Made by a program: the position numbers and the translations under genes. Positions 23,625-35,745 of a DNA stretch of 64,000 bases are shown here, piece after piece (positions within the stretch are counted from its first letter, which is position 1; each line of letters opens with the position of its first letter). The notes under the pieces are model-generated. The model ran no database searches, was not told the DNA's origin, and worked only from the letters and a program-made list of their open reading frames with translations. The stretch is from Pseudogymnoascus destructans (taxonomy: Eukaryota; Ascomycota; Leotiomycetes; Thelebolales; Thelebolaceae), in the NCBI RefSeq assembly GCF_001641265.1, contig NW_020167540.1:62001-126000 (forward strand), given 5' to 3'.

Positions 23625-24688
23625 GGTGGCGACGAGCGCCGGGCGCTGGGTGGTAGGGTTCAATGGGATGGAGGGTGCTGTTCAGGGTGACGTAGGGAGG
23701 TTTGTAGGATGTTGTGGAAGCAGGTCTGTGGAGATGTTTCAGTCGTAGTGGCAAGCCACCTCTCTCTCAGCTGGCCTTGGATGGGGAACGTATGTCGTCG
23801 AGTCTGTTCTGGGGGTTCGAGTGTAGGAGCTGGACTGCGTGACATGGAGGATATGGACCACAATATCGTTCGTCGGAAAGAAGGAGTCGTGTTATGTTTG
23901 AGTGGTTTTGAAATAGACCAGATAGTTAGTCTAGATCCCAAGGCTGGAGCAGGTCACCTAAATCGTCATAGCGCCGTCGTCTTGTGGCACAGTTTCGGAG
24001 AATTGTTTTACCGATTTCCATCAGGATCATATCTTGCTTGCTTGGTGCCAAATGGACGAGGTGGGAGACGGGAAAGACGGGATATAATTTGTAGTTTTCG
24101 TAGGTAGATTCGTCGAGTCCGTTGTGTATCCTGTAAGAAATGTACTATACGTGACCTGGAAGACAAATATTCTTCCAAAAGTTACGATTTATGCGATTGA
24201 GTACGGGGATGTCGGGTCATTATCGGTCCATGAGCCGACACACAGCCGAACGACAATAAGCCATCGTTTCAGTTAACTGAAAATAGTGATTGAGTTCAAA
24301 GTGAGTCCAGTAAAGACCGCAGCCTATGGGGTTACAGGTAAAAGCCATGATAAGCCATGATGCCATAGGAATACAGCCCAGTGACAGCGCCACCTGCCCC
24401 CTCTCCATCCTGCTGGGCGAAAGCCACGCCCAGCATGCCTACGAACCGCCCGTCCCCGTCATGCCAGTCATCATGAATCCCCGTTCAACGCCGCAATTTA
24501 AGTCCCAACCAAGTACGCAAAGAAGAATAGAAAGTTGTACGCCCACTGGAACCAGCACCCTTGCCCCCATCTCCATCTCCATCTCCCCCATCATTGACAT
24601 CGGACTGAGCCTTGGAAGGACCAGACGGGCCAGCGGAAACGTTTGTTGCTTGTTTCATAGCATTCGTTTTCACCGGCCCGTCTATTTG
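23625..24688. other. 1.06-kb spacer without a supported gene
   Basis: Located between the start of the STIMATE-type gene and the 3' end of SF3B6, both on the minus strand, so it holds the former's promoter. A short Gly/Asp-rich frame (24485-24673, -) and a hydrophobic frame over the same bases have no conserved features that I know. No repeat or RNA gene is seen. Confidence 0.45.
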
Positions 24689-25327
24689 TTATTCGATACC
24701 GTGCTGTCGTTTCAGCTGTTCTAAATTCTCCTTGCGGGCTTCTAGGTCCTCTTTCGACTTCATCTTCTCGGGCTGGTGATATAGAACTATGGGGTGTAAG
24801 TGGTTGGACTGATGGATGAAGGTTGTACACATACCGACGAGATAGCGGCTCTGGAAGTTGAAGCCGTTTAATTTGTCGCAGGCCTGCTTCGCATCCATGA
24901 CATCCTCGAAGACGACGAACGCCGTGCCCTTGGTGTTGTTGGCAATGCCCTGGCGAACTTGGCTGCAGCACGTAGTCAGTATCAATTGGACATTATCGTA
25001 TGGAGTTGAAGATGCGTACCGGATGGGCCCGAACTTGCCAAAGAGGTCGAACAACTCCTCGGGGGTAACGTTGTAGCTACATTCACGTCAGCGCCACGCC
25101 ACTACCCATCGCCATCGCCATGGCCTCATCATCATCTGGGCCGATGGGTTGCGACAGTCGTGGAATATATCGTACCTAAGATTCTTCACGAACAAAGCTC
25201 TGTGACGACGGTTAGCGGGGTGCTCGAGGTCTCGCTGTCAGATCGCCAATGTCAGATCGCCAAGGGGTGGGGTGATGGGGTCTGCTTACCGATTGACTTC
25301 GGGGGCAAGTTTACCGCCTCGACTCAT
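24689..25327 (-). CDS. SF3B6: Splicing factor 3B subunit 6 (p14, branch-site protein)
   Basis: Five exons (25290-25327, 25176-25199, 25020-25076, 24835-24962, 24689-24786) give 114 residues, close to human p14 (125). The joined protein has one RRM: RALFVKNLSYNVTPEELFDLFGKFGPIRQVRQGIA, then KGTAFVVFEDVMDAKQACDKLNGFNFQSRYLVVLYHQ, and the basic helical tail KMKSKEDLEARKENLEQLKRQHGIE. It sits in the SF3b part of U2 snRNP and contacts the branch adenosine and SF3B1. Introns are 90, 99, 57 and 48 nt, so a splicing factor here needs four splicing events, one around a 24-nt exon. Intact. Confidence 0.95.
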
Positions 25328-25499
25328 AGCTTGGCGACGAGATTTATCGGGTCTGATGATGATGGTATTTTGAGAGAGGTGGATTCGTTGATGGCGGGGG
25401 TTGGGGGTGGATTGGCAAGAGACGTTGTCAAGAGAAGAGAGTCGAGAAGAGGGGGGAGTGGGAACGGCGGCGGTTGGAGGACGATTCGCTCATATTAAG

Positions 25500-25555
25500 C
25501 ACGTGACCACAACTAATCACGTGACCACAGAGAAGTCGCGTATATAGGTCACGTG
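25500..25555. promoter_or_regulatory. Three CACGTG boxes upstream of SF3B6
   Basis: CACGTG occurs at 25500-25505, 25518-25523 and 25550-25555, the first two as CACGTGACCAC. They lie 170-230 bp upstream of the SF3B6 start. CACGTG is the site of bHLH factors such as Cbf1; regulation is inferred from spacing and density only. Confidence 0.6.
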
Positions 25556-25897
25556 CTGTAGTTTATGGATAACAAAGCAAAACAAAACTCAAACTTTGAC
25601 AACTTTGAGATGGAATGGACACTATGCAAACCTTAAGTGTGCCACATCTGTCATTAGTGGCTTGGTATTGGATAAATATAGGATAAATATAGGATTAGTG
25701 GGCCGGCATACGACTCAATGTCAACCACGGCTCCGTCGCCTATTCGACCTCGGCTAAGCCGGTGATAAGTAGAGTTTCGCCGCCACCGAGACAAAGCGGC
25801 AGGAAACAATGGCGTCTAGGGGGCGGCACTGCTAACCTCCACCTCACCGCCGCTGTTTTTCCATGAGACGCCAAGCGCATTTCTGCACCAGTAGGGG

Positions 25898-26018
25898 GCA
25901 AATAAGGGGCGAATAAGGGGATAATGGGCGAATAAGGGGCGAATAAGGGGATAATGGGCGAATAAGGGGCGAATAAGGGGCGAATAAGGGGCGAATAAGG
26001 GGCGAATAAGGGGCTAAT
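25898..26018. repeat. 12-bp minisatellite GCGAATAAGGGG
   Basis: Around ten head-to-tail units of GCGAATAAGGGG, interspersed with two GATAATGG variants, making a higher-order pattern in the left half. It lies about 410 bp upstream of the DUF8004-like start. Confidence 0.9.
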
Positions 26019-26270
26019 GGCACTCCGAGACCTCCGAGACACACTCATAGGGGCGGCTGGATCGCTGGCTGGCTGGCTGATCTCTTCAGTTAAGATGGAA
26101 ACCAGCAGAAAACAGGTCAATTGTCACATTGCCACCATTGCCAACATCTTGGACATCTTGAACATCTTTTACCAATCCTAGACGCGCCTGCATGTCAAGT
26201 ACGCACCATCAGCTGCAGCCAGCAAAGTCGATCCCCCCCAGCCGTTATAACGCTTAATCTGCCGTGTGAA

Positions 26271-26296
26271 AATCGGTGCCTCGTGAGGCACCGATT
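26271..26296. repeat. Perfect 26-nt hairpin before the DUF8004-like gene
   Basis: AATCGGTGCCTC and GAGGCACCGATT are perfect reverse complements around a GT centre, a 12-bp stem. The short direct repeat TAACGCTT occurs on both sides (about 26247 and 26299). It is 133 bp upstream of the ATG, so it may be in the 5' UTR. Confidence 0.85.
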
Positions 26297-26428
26297 GTTA
26301 ACGCTTGTTATGGGCACCTCTTGAAGTTGTTTACGCTTCGGTCTGAAAGTTTGCTATGCTCCATCCGACACAACGTTCACCTTGAATCAAGCCGTAACAC
26401 GACGCCGAGCAAGGCCACCAGCGACGCC

Positions 26429-29400
26429 ATGGCAAAGAGTGAGCCCCCATCTCCTCCTGCTACGACTGAGCTCCCATCTCCTGATGCTGGTGCGACTGAG
26501 CCTCCATCCTCTCCTCCTCCTGCTGCTGCACCTGGCGTCCCCGAGATTAACATCCAGGCCCCTACTCCCCCGATGGCCTGCGCAGAAACGTTTACAGACT
26601 GGGGTAGGCTCGTAGCAGGGCAGTTCCTGTTGAAGCCGCATCCTGTGTATGATCCGAAAGTTCGGAAAGGTCTCCGGCGTAGTCCGTCCTCCTTGACGCT
26701 TAGTGAACTGGCTGGTGTTGATGGTCGGCCTGAAGTATCAGACAGCAACGACGACATCATCAGCATTACGCCGCAGCAGCAGTCAACCCCACAGAAGAGT
26801 CCGGCCCCACGAGAGAAAGCGAACCTTCCGGGCCCCAGTGAAGTTCCCGACCCAACCGAGGACTCGGACATAGGGCAATCACTCGAGGGGCTTTCATCAC
26901 TGGGCAATCTTTCCAGGACCTTTTCTCTATCTTTTAAGAATCTATTTTCAGCAGCTGAGGATGCAGACAAACCCGGGCTTCTTTCCCGCAAGAAGGGCCC
27001 ACGACCTCAAACGGCGACGGCGACGACGACTGAGCTTGAGGTCCCCGCGCCTACGTTCGACCCTGCCCAGAAGCCGCGCAAGCTCGCAAAGGCCAATTCG
27101 ATGGGAATCATTCGCGATCCGTCACCATCTCCACATTCTATGCCACCACCACCAACTCCGCCATTCGTTGCGTCGTCACAATCACGATTCCTGTCTTCGC
27201 GCGACAGCTCTCCCGCATCCCGGCCACAAACACGAGATGGCTCCCCGATGCAATACCCCCCATTGTTCGACACTGGACACCGCGTACCCTCAGCAAGTTC
27301 AATGTCAACGATGGCACCACCCTCATACATATCGGATAGCGAAGGCTCGGACAGATCGAAACTACGAAGCCGCTTGACCCTCATGCCTCGATCAAGAGAT
27401 TCTTCGAGGCCTACATCATCAGCTGGTTCGGCGCCATGGGTGCTTGGAGGGCCAAACAAGGTGGACTACAACTTGGCGCCACTGCTTTCCGGAGAACGGG
27501 TCAGTATTATTTCACAATCACATGCTCTGCAAGTTGCTGACTGAATTAAAGGTGACAGAGCTCTGGGACGATTGGGCGGATGTCAACGTATACCTGCTCC
27601 CAACGGGAAATAAGCCGTCCTTCAAGATCCCATCGCGGGTCATTGAATCATCCGCCATGCTCATGAACATTGCCTTCAGCCAAAGCCTAACTAGCCCTAC
27701 CAGCTTCAACATGCCAACCAGCCCAACCATAGTGAATCCAGGACCTACTATACCAGAAGACGCAGTCATGAACGCGCCAGACGAGGCCATGAAACGCTTG
27801 GATTTCAACTTCGATCTACCCCAACGAAGGCGTTCCGCAGATTTGTCAGCATACCTGTCCGCAGACGGGTTTGCCCAAGGCGACCTGATGGCCAAACCGA
27901 ACCAGGCGCCGAGAGAAGGTCATCTATACTTTCCAATCACGAGACTTACGATTCCACAGAACCTGCAGGATGGAGGCAGCGACAGTGATCGCCTACTGGC
28001 CGCACGAAACCTGATTGCATTTTTACTTCACAAACCGATGATTGCATCTATGAAATTCCCGACTGAGATGTCGGTCTTTCTTGGGATCGCGGGCCACCTT
28101 GCGGACGTGGACTTTCTCGACGAGTCCAGCGGGGATTTTGGACGAGTCATAACAACGTCATTTTCCTTCTATAATGGAATTTATAATCTGCAAGATGTAC
28201 GGGGATCATTCCAAAAGATGCTCCAAGGTATTATCATTGCCGAAGCGATGCGCTATACACAACTTTATCGCGAAGGATTCATACACTGCGTTGGTGCCTA
28301 TGGTTACAAGGGGGTCAGCGACCACCAGCTGTTCGCAATGGTCTCAGACACAACAAAGTCGAAAATCGAGCGAGAAGCCCTCGATCTCGAGCATCGTCAA
28401 AAGTCCATCAAGACCCGACTCCAAGATTTCGACTTCCCCCACATATTTAACGGCACTGCCGCCTCCAAAGTCACTGCCGAGAGCAAGACTGTCAGATTCA
28501 CCGCATGGAAGTCTCACTTCGTCGCATTTCGGTCGTTCGTCCTGTCCTACTACAAGGATCTGCACGGCTCATGGCCTCCGAAGAGTGGAAGGAGGAGCGG
28601 CTTCAACATTCCCGGTCTTAACCGCCTGGTCCTGAAGATCCTGTACGACGACCTCGCATCGCTCTACGATATCCTAGTGGATCGCGACGCCCTGACGACC
28701 CGGACACTGGACGTCGAAGACGTGAAGGGCGAGGACGACATGACACAGGGACAGCTGGAGCTACTGGCGCTCCGCAAGATCATGTCCGAGCATGACCGCT
28801 CCAGCATCCCCGTCACCCCTCCCATCCCCTTCGACCTCCCCAAGCTTCCCACCCCCGCCACCCTCGATGCCGGCCACCCGAAGCGCTCCCCCAAAGCCCA
28901 GGTCACGGCCGAGACCCGACGCCTGCGCCCGTTCGAAAAGCTCCTCGTTCTCGCCAAAGCGCACAACGTCTCTGTGGGCTTGCAGACGCCCTTTCTGCGC
29001 AAGTATGCCGAGTTCGAAGATGAGCAGGCGTCCGGCTCCTCAATCCGTGACCTCCGCGATCAACGCTTCGGATACTGGATCTTCCTCTACGCGGTCCTGC
29101 AGTCCCTGCCTCCCCTCGTGATGGACGCTCCGGGTATTCGCTACACGGAAGGGGTGGAGTACTTCCTGTGCAAGCCCCCCCTGGGCCACCTCCCCTGGCA
29201 AGACGGCAGAACCATGCGCGACTATCCCTTTGATGCCGCTGAGAACACCGCAGAGGCAATCTACACCCGCAGCCACTGCTGGATGGCCGGCGCCGACTGG
29301 CTGCCTCCGCTGCAGGCCCGCGCCGCGTTAGAGGGCGGCCCGGTGCTGGCCAACTCCCCCTACCTCGCGCCGGTTGATGTGCCGACCCGCGACGGTGGTG

Positions 29401-29927
29401 GGAGTCCGGTTAGTCCCGCGGCCAGTCTCGCGACGTTCGAGTTCCCGCCGCCCCCGCTCAGACCCAGCCGCCTCAGCTCGGCCACTCCCCCGCCCGACCT
29501 GCTGCGCAATGACAGCATCGCGACTGTGGTGCGGCGCCCGCCGAGCCGACAACAGCCGGGACGGGAGGAGTGGCAACCCGCGGAGTTCTTTGGGGAGGCT
29601 GGTGCGCCGGCTGGCGTCGGTCTAGGTGCCGAGTTGCTCTCGGTCTCACGGCCGACGTCGCGGCACATGTCCTCCCGGCCCGTGTCGCGCGCAACGTCGC
29701 CTTACGGCGGCGTTGGCTCGGTGTCTGGGGTGAGTTCGTCTGGGGTGAGTTCGTCTGGGGTGAGTTCGTATGGGGTGAGTTCGGCTGGGGTGGTACCTGG
29801 TAACGGCCCGAGCACGTTCGACGACATCCTCGGCGGGATGAAGGAGGAGGAAGACCGAGGGCGGGAGCGGGAGCTAGAGGAGAAGAAGAAGGCGAAGAAG
29901 GGGAGGATGAGCTTGTGGGGGAATTAG
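26429..29927 (+). CDS. Large DUF8004-like fungal protein
   Basis: Two exons (26429-27499 and 27552-29927) with a 52-nt intron (GTCAGT, branch CTGAC) give 1148 residues. The first exon is Ser/Pro-rich and disordered. The second begins VTELWDDWADVNVYLLPTG and holds a folded core of about 450 residues with PSFKIPSRVIESSAM, LYFPITRLTIPQ, LLAARNLIAFLLHKPMIAS, and later WMAGADWLPPLQARAALEGG. This matches, from memory, the fungal DUF8004 family, function unknown. The C terminus has four 15-bp repeats encoding SSGV units (about 29728-29790) and a basic end KKKAKKGRMSLWGN. No membrane segment or catalytic motif is seen. Confidence 0.75.
29728..29790 (+). repeat. 15-bp coding repeat, four copies
   Basis: GTGAGTTCGTCTGGG-type units encode VSSSG/VSSYG/VSSAG near the C terminus of the DUF8004-like protein. 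Confidence 0.85.
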
Positions 29928-30644
29928 GGGCCGGCGGGCGTGTATGAGTATATCGGCGTTTGTGGGCGGGTGGTGGCGGGACGGTGTTGTAGGAGTACGG
30001 GAGTTGGCAGGGGATCTGTAGCAGTAGATAATGAAACCCGTTGCCCACTCAGTCTTCAAGACCTGCAGGTGCGTTTTATGAACTGATGTGTCTACTTTTG
30101 TGATTACGTGCTTACGTGCTTGTTTGTTCGGACGTGAGCCGTGAATCGTGGAAATGGGAACAGCGACTGACGAACGTATAACGGCTCCTGTAGGAAGGGA
30201 TAGCCATCATGGTAGGAAGGCATAGCCATCATGGTGATTTGAAATTGGAATTGTCAGCTTAGAAGCCGACAGTCACATTTGCCGACAAAGGGGGCAAATG
30301 CCGAGAACTGAGAAAGAGAGTGCTGTAAGGCTGAGCTACCGTATATCTTTGAAAGCATGAATATAGTCCATCACGGCCGTTTACAGCAAACCTACGCACA
30401 AAGAGATTCTCGCACACCCATGACAGCCCATCCCTTCTCATAAGCCGACACACCCCTTTCTGCAGTTCAGAGGCCGAACACAAACACGAGCAGAAATCTT
30501 TTTTTGTATTTCAATCTACTGCAAAATCAACATCCAACCTCCCCCCCGCATTATAAAGAACTCAAATCACATCTCGCAAAAAACGACTGCATAAACGATT
30601 GGCTGAGGTATCGATTCAAACCCAACAAATATACACCCCCAAAT
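29928..30644. other. Convergent spacer
   Basis: The 3' flanks of the DUF8004-like gene (+) and the single-pass membrane protein (-). A short direct repeat, AGGAAGG(G/C)ATAGCCATCATGGT, occurs twice around 30193-30235. No gene is seen. Confidence 0.55.
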
Positions 30645-31957
30645 CTACGCGCCGAGTCGCCTCCTCTCGGCCTCAGCAATATCTTCATCCAGCCTTCGCT
30701 CTTCTTCCTCCCACCTCTCCCTCTCCTCGGCATTCAACATGGACTCCTGAGCTGCCCCTTCTCCTCCTGCACCCCTACGTTGCGCTCCTCCTACAACACC
30801 CACAGTCGTCGAAGCAGGGCTCACCGCATCAGCAAGCGCAGCCTCATTCGCCACCGGCACTCCAACAGGCTTCCTGGTCACAGGGCTTCCACCCACCACA
30901 ACCCCACCCCCAGCCTCATCAGCATATCTGTACTCCCCCGCCCCTCCCGGCGCAGCAGCAGCAAGCACGCTCTCCTTCTCCCCGGCCCCGCCACCGCGTC
31001 CATTCCGCGTACTCGCACGCCGCGTCCGGCGCACCCACCACGCCACCAGCAGGGCGATCACAATCAACACCGCAGCCGCGACACCGACTCCGATCCCCGC
31101 CTTCGCGCCGGTGCTGAGCCCCTTGTTGCTCGGTGCTGAGGGCATTGTCAGGCCAGACGAGAGGCCTGATGGAAAGGCTGAGGCGGGTGGGCTGGTGGGC
31201 GTCGCGGTTGAGCCGGGCGACAGGGTCGATGACGGATTAGAGGTTCCATCCGTCGCTAACGCTTTGAGGAGCTCGGAAGCGGTAGTGGTGGATGATGATG
31301 TTGGACTGGCAGTGGGCCTGGCGGAGACGGAGGAGGAGACATCGGGAGACACCCACAAAGAGAGATCTTTACCGCCGTCTGCTGCGGTGGTATTCCAGAG
31401 AGCATTGACGGCTGGGCTTTGTTCTTGTGAGTAGCGCAGGTTGAAGTTGTATCTGTGTCTAGGGAGGAGCTTGGTGTTGGTGAGGAAGAGACCGAGCGGG
31501 ATGGGCTTGTTGTTGAAGTATTGTAGGTTGCGGTTGTCCATGTTGCAGGTATCCATCACGGGATAGACGAGGCAATCTGCGGCTGGGGAGATGTTAGCTA
31601 TGGATTTGGCAAGGAGGAGAGAGAGGGATAGAGCGTACTGTTTTGCAAGAGTTGCTGGGGTACTTCCTCTGGCGCGTTCATATCGACGAGCTCGACGCCC
31701 GCGATGTAGAGTGCGACTGGTTTGTCTGTTTGTCCTGACGTGATGGTGATGGAGGCAAGGAGTTTCGACCCATTATCGAGGCTGCTCGTGAAGGGTATCT
31801 TGTTGTCATCATTATGCAGGATTGAGACGCTTACGACGAGGTTCGAAGTGGCGGGTTGTTGGGTCTCTGATAAGTTGTTCGGCGTTCCTGTGGCCTGTCG
31901 CTCAGCGTTGGCAGCGGTCATGGCTCTCACGTCGCTCTCCGGCGCACGCTTCTTCAT
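30645..31957 (-). CDS. Single-pass membrane protein of unknown function
   Basis: Two exons (31639-31957 and 30645-31582) with a 56-nt intron give 418 residues and restore LLQNTADCLVYPVMDTCNMDNRN. The ectodomain-like part contains LPRHRYNFNLRYS and several Asn sites, then a Ser/Thr/Pro-rich stalk. One transmembrane helix (AGIGVGVAAAVLIVIALLVAWWV) is followed by RRTRR, a stop-transfer pattern, and a cytosolic tail rich in Gly, then Glu. The layout recalls fungal wall-sensor-like proteins but no named family is recognised. No signal peptide follows the ATG at 31957, so an upstream exon may be missing; I could not place one. Confidence 0.6.
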
Positions 31958-32924
31958 CGTCGTCGTCGTCGCGGATCCAGGAGCGGTTCAAGAGTGCGAG
32001 GAGATGGGAACCCTGACCTGATTCCAGACCATGAGGGAAAAGGCTGGCAACTGGGGCTGAGGCGAAGAGGACATAATCTCACGAGTCTTGCTCCTTCAGC
32101 TGGCTGTGACAGGGGGCCGTGTATTGAGGCGCCCTGCTGCCTCCCAATACAGCGTTGGCGCTCCTATGTACAGCGTAGTGCAGGATAGGTGCAGGATGGT
32201 ACCGCGCGGCTCGATTGGCGGTGACAGAGTTGAGTTGGACGGGGGAAGGTGAGACTGGAGGCGCTGGCCCTATCAGGATCCCCTGGCCGGGTTGACGCAG
32301 GCCTTGGCTATTTTGGGATACCGAGAAGGATTCGGGGCCAGGGGCGGGTTGTTGAACGGGGAGGACGAAGATGATTAGGAATGGGAAGAAGAGAAGGAGG
32401 GGAAGGTGCAGGAGGTCACGTATGGAGGATTGAGATATCCTCCTCGGCTGGACGAAGCTGGACGAACGATGATGGATTTATAGATCTCACCGTGACACGG
32501 CTGACGGCCAACACTGCACGCCAGGATGATTGGGTGAGTGGACCTTAGCGCGCGTGTCAGCACGGCGGAGCTATCATAATCTTCCACAGTCGAGTAAAAA
32601 GTGAAAGGGAGCTGAGTACATCCAAGGCTTGTTCAGGTGTTGGACTCATAGTAATCCGAAGACGGAGGAAAGAGAGCATATACTTTACACAGCATCCACA
32701 GCATTCAGAGTATAAATAAGTCAAAAGGATAAGCTGCGCAGGATTTATGAGTACGAATTGCGGCCGCTGTCACAACCACCTTAGAATATACAAACATATA
32801 CAAGAAAAAGGGTATCCCGCTGCGTCCAGCGGTCGTGCCGTGCCGTGTGTCGTGACCAATCTCACTTACATCCCTCTCCCATCATCTACATCATCCTCCC
32901 ATTCACTTCAATCTCCTTCTCTCT
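31958..32924. other. 967-bp spacer without a supported gene
   Basis: The upstream region of the single-pass membrane gene and 3' flank of the fibroin-like gene. A missing first exon of the former may lie near 32000-32080 but no in-frame join was found. Nothing else is recognised. Confidence 0.45.
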
Positions 32925-34612
32925 CTACCACCTATCCCCCCCATACCCACCACCGCCCCCACCACCGCCTCCATTCCCACCACCTGGACTCCGGCTAGCA
33001 TAGCTCGGTGGTGCGGGGCTCCCCATTCCTCCCGTGCCAGTCCGTAATGGCGGTCCAAACCCTCCTTGTCCTGGTCCGGGACTCCCTCTCCTCTCGGGAC
33101 CTTGTCCAAACCCTCCTGGTCCGGGCCCAGGACTCCCTCTCCTCTCGGGACCCTGCCCAAACCCACCCCGTCCTGGTCCAGGGCTACCCATTCTCTGCGG
33201 CGGTGGCCCCCCAAACCCTTGCGGCGGCCCTCTGAAGCCTCCCTGCGGCGAATCAACACGCTGCGGCATTGGCATTGGCATCCTCATCCCGCCACTAAAT
33301 CCTCCAGCTGGATCGACCCTCGCTGGAGGCGCGCCCCTGTAGCCTCCTTGTGGCGGGCTCCCACCACGAGGCATGTAGCCGCTCGTATTCGATAGTATCG
33401 GCGCATTCGCATACGACTCGTCGCTGCAGCTGTATCCTCCACCACTCAGCGGACCAGCAGGTACGTGCGTGCGGTCAGCAGTGAACGGTCGCTGGCCGCT
33501 ATGGCCGCTATCATTCCGTTGGTGTTGCCCGAAGCCAGGAGCTGGCATTACGTCAAAGCCACCCCCCTGCGGACCCCGATCATCTCCAGGGTATGGCGAT
33601 CGTCTGTCGTCGCTGTATGCGTTCCCAATAGCGTGGTTTCCGTACTGCTCATCAGGTCCCCCATGCGCCTGGCCGATAAATTGGTTCTGGTTCTGTGGAA
33701 AGTATCCGCGTCCACCATATGCTTGCCCGGGGGGTCCGATAGGTGAGAGGCCTTGGTCGCCTCCGTAACCACCATTCGAATTATTGCGCGAGAACTGGTC
33801 GTTTGGTCGGCCGTTGGGTCCGGGTGACATGTATCCGCCGCCGTTGGGATGGCCGTAGGGACTCGCGCCTCCGGATGCGGTGGCAATTGCTGAGCTGTCG
33901 GATCGAGAGATTGCGCCTGCACCTGCAGCGCCTGTCATCACGGGCATGCGCTGGCCGGTTACCGGGTCGAGTTCGCCAAGCTCAACTGCGCTGGGCTCAT
34001 CTTCTATGCTGATGCGGCGTTTAGCGGCTGAGTCCCAGCTGGGCATCGGGGGGAGCGCATCGTCGTTGACGGGCTTGGGGGGGTCGATAGCCATTCCGTT
34101 CGGTCCAGTTTCAAAGCGTGCGTATGCCGGGGCGGGCGAGAAGGGGGTACCGGCAGCTCCACCACCAGACATCATGGGGTCTGGGGCCTTGTATCCGCCG
34201 TGCGGGGCGAAGGCCGGCGGGAAGTAGGGTTCGTCGAGATGTTTGTGTTTTTTGTCGGGAGAGTTGCAGCAGCCGCAGCAATCGCCACAGCACTTGAGGC
34301 AGTTGAAGCAGGAGCAGCAGCATGACATACCGCAGCAACAGCATCGGACGATACACCAGACGACAGACAGTAGGATGAGACCGCCCACGATGATGGCGGC
34401 TATTATTGGCCATCTGGATTTGTTAGTGGTGAACTCGTCTTGGAAGAAAGACGTGCAAGCGCTTACTTGCAGTATGTGGCCTTCATACAATTATCCCAAC
34501 TGGAAAAGGACGTCTTGACATTGTTTGCTGACGCCTGAAGGTCTCTCCGTTGCAGCCCCAGGAGCATCTCCTGGGGCACACTGCGCGCCATGGCTACATC
34601 GATTGTCGGCAT
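32925..34612 (-). CDS. Fibroin-3-related membrane protein
   Basis: Two exons (34467-34612 and 32925-34413) with a 53-nt intron give 544 residues. It starts MPTIDVAMARSVPQEMLLGLQRR; the join gives FSSWDNCMKATYCKWPIIAAIIVGG. One transmembrane segment (PIIAAIIVGGLILLSVVWCIV) is followed by a dense Cys block (RCCCCGMSCCCSCFNCLKCCGDCCGCC), a likely palmitoylation region. The remainder is Gly/Pro/Ser-rich, with GPERRGSPGPG repeats encoded by units of about 54 bp (about 33060-33180). Fungal proteins of this layout are annotated as fibroin-3 related; their function is not known to me. Plasma-membrane or wall association is inferred. Confidence 0.72.
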
Positions 34613-35745
34613 CCTCGCGACTCGAGGGAGTGCAGATGCACTCTGGTTTGTTTCTGTTCTGTTCTGTTTCCGTTTTATTCTTTGTTTCGCTTTTCGCTTT
34701 TCGGATTGGGGTGAAGTCCTCGTCGAACAACCGTAGCAAAGCAAGGTGTTGTCGCAATCAGCCCAATCTACCCATCCCTCCTCGAGTCTTGTTGCTCGTT
34801 GGAACCAGCGGATCGTGAAATGGGTTGATGCTCAGGGAAACTAAACGCCGGGTTTCTTTTTTATCTCCTGCCTTCGGCGGCAACTCTTCACGTGTCGAAA
34901 TTGGGCGGGCGACGATCTTTTACCACCACAGCGTTGCTCTTACCAGCTCTCACTGGAACCCACGGCAAATCCCAATGCAATGCACTGGGCAGACTTGAAA
35001 CGCGGAGCAAGGGGAGGGCTGGTGGAGGCGGGCTGTGCAAGGGTTGGTTGTTGCTGACTGTAGCTGGGTGAGCCCTGATCGGATCGCTAGAGGACCGGGA
35101 GGAGAGGAGAGATTTGGTATTTCATGCGGATGACGAGTAGTTATATGTATATTGTCGTGTACGATTTGCCACAATGATGCTGGATATATTTTTTATAAAT
35201 ATATATGCAAGAGAACAGGAACCATTGACCCTCTCAGGGCACTTTCTGTCCCTGAAAGTGCGCTGTGAGCATGTAAGGGTCCCCCGAATTTCCGTTATTC
35301 CGTACCAGAGAAAGGGTACTAAAATACGGTGGGCCATCACGGTCAGGGGCACAGGACAAACGCGTGGCGCTTGGCTGGGTCGGGTCGAGTTAGGCCGGGT
35401 TGGATATAATCATACGGAGTACACGTACGTTTTGTTAGTTGCATTGATGTACGGAGGATGATGGGAAGGTTAAATTGTGAATGTTTGTGAATGTTGAAAG
35501 TATACTCGAATCGACCGAGGCCTGACAAACGGCCGCTTGTTGGTGGCTGCTGTCGAAGTGATTCTTTATTACTCTCCCCCACAGCAATCACTTCCCTTCC
35601 CCGTCAAATACATTTCCAATACCCCTCGAAAGGAAAACGCCCCGATACCCAGAAAGCCAACCGACCATGCCGTATCATGCGTGAGTTTATTAACACTTTA
35701 TCCTCCCTTCATCAGCCTACCCTCCTCACCCCGCACCTGGCCAGA
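34613..35745. other. 1.13-kb spacer without a supported gene
   Basis: The promoter of the fibroin-like gene and 3' flank of the Rcr-like gene. A short inverted repeat, GCACTTTC...GAAAGTGC, lies near 35238-35261. No ORF with conserved features is found. Confidence 0.5.

Larger units (their letters stand above)
25556..26428. promoter_or_regulatory. Spacer and promoter of the DUF8004-like gene
   Basis: It contains a GATAAATATAG direct repeat (about 25668-25692), a minisatellite, a long perfect hairpin and the leader of the DUF8004-like gene. The open frame ahead of 26429 in phase with that gene has no ATG. No separate gene is supported. Confidence 0.55.

Noticed and set aside
24240..24680. Possible small membrane-protein gene downstream of SF3B6
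   Set aside because: A hydrophobic run can be read in one frame, but no start, splice join or known family supports it.
29728..29790. CRISPR-like short repeats
   Set aside because: Contiguous coding repeats without spacers, in a eukaryotic genome.
32000..32080. First exon with signal peptide for the single-pass membrane gene
   Set aside because: The only ATG frame here hits a stop or cannot be spliced in phase to 31957.
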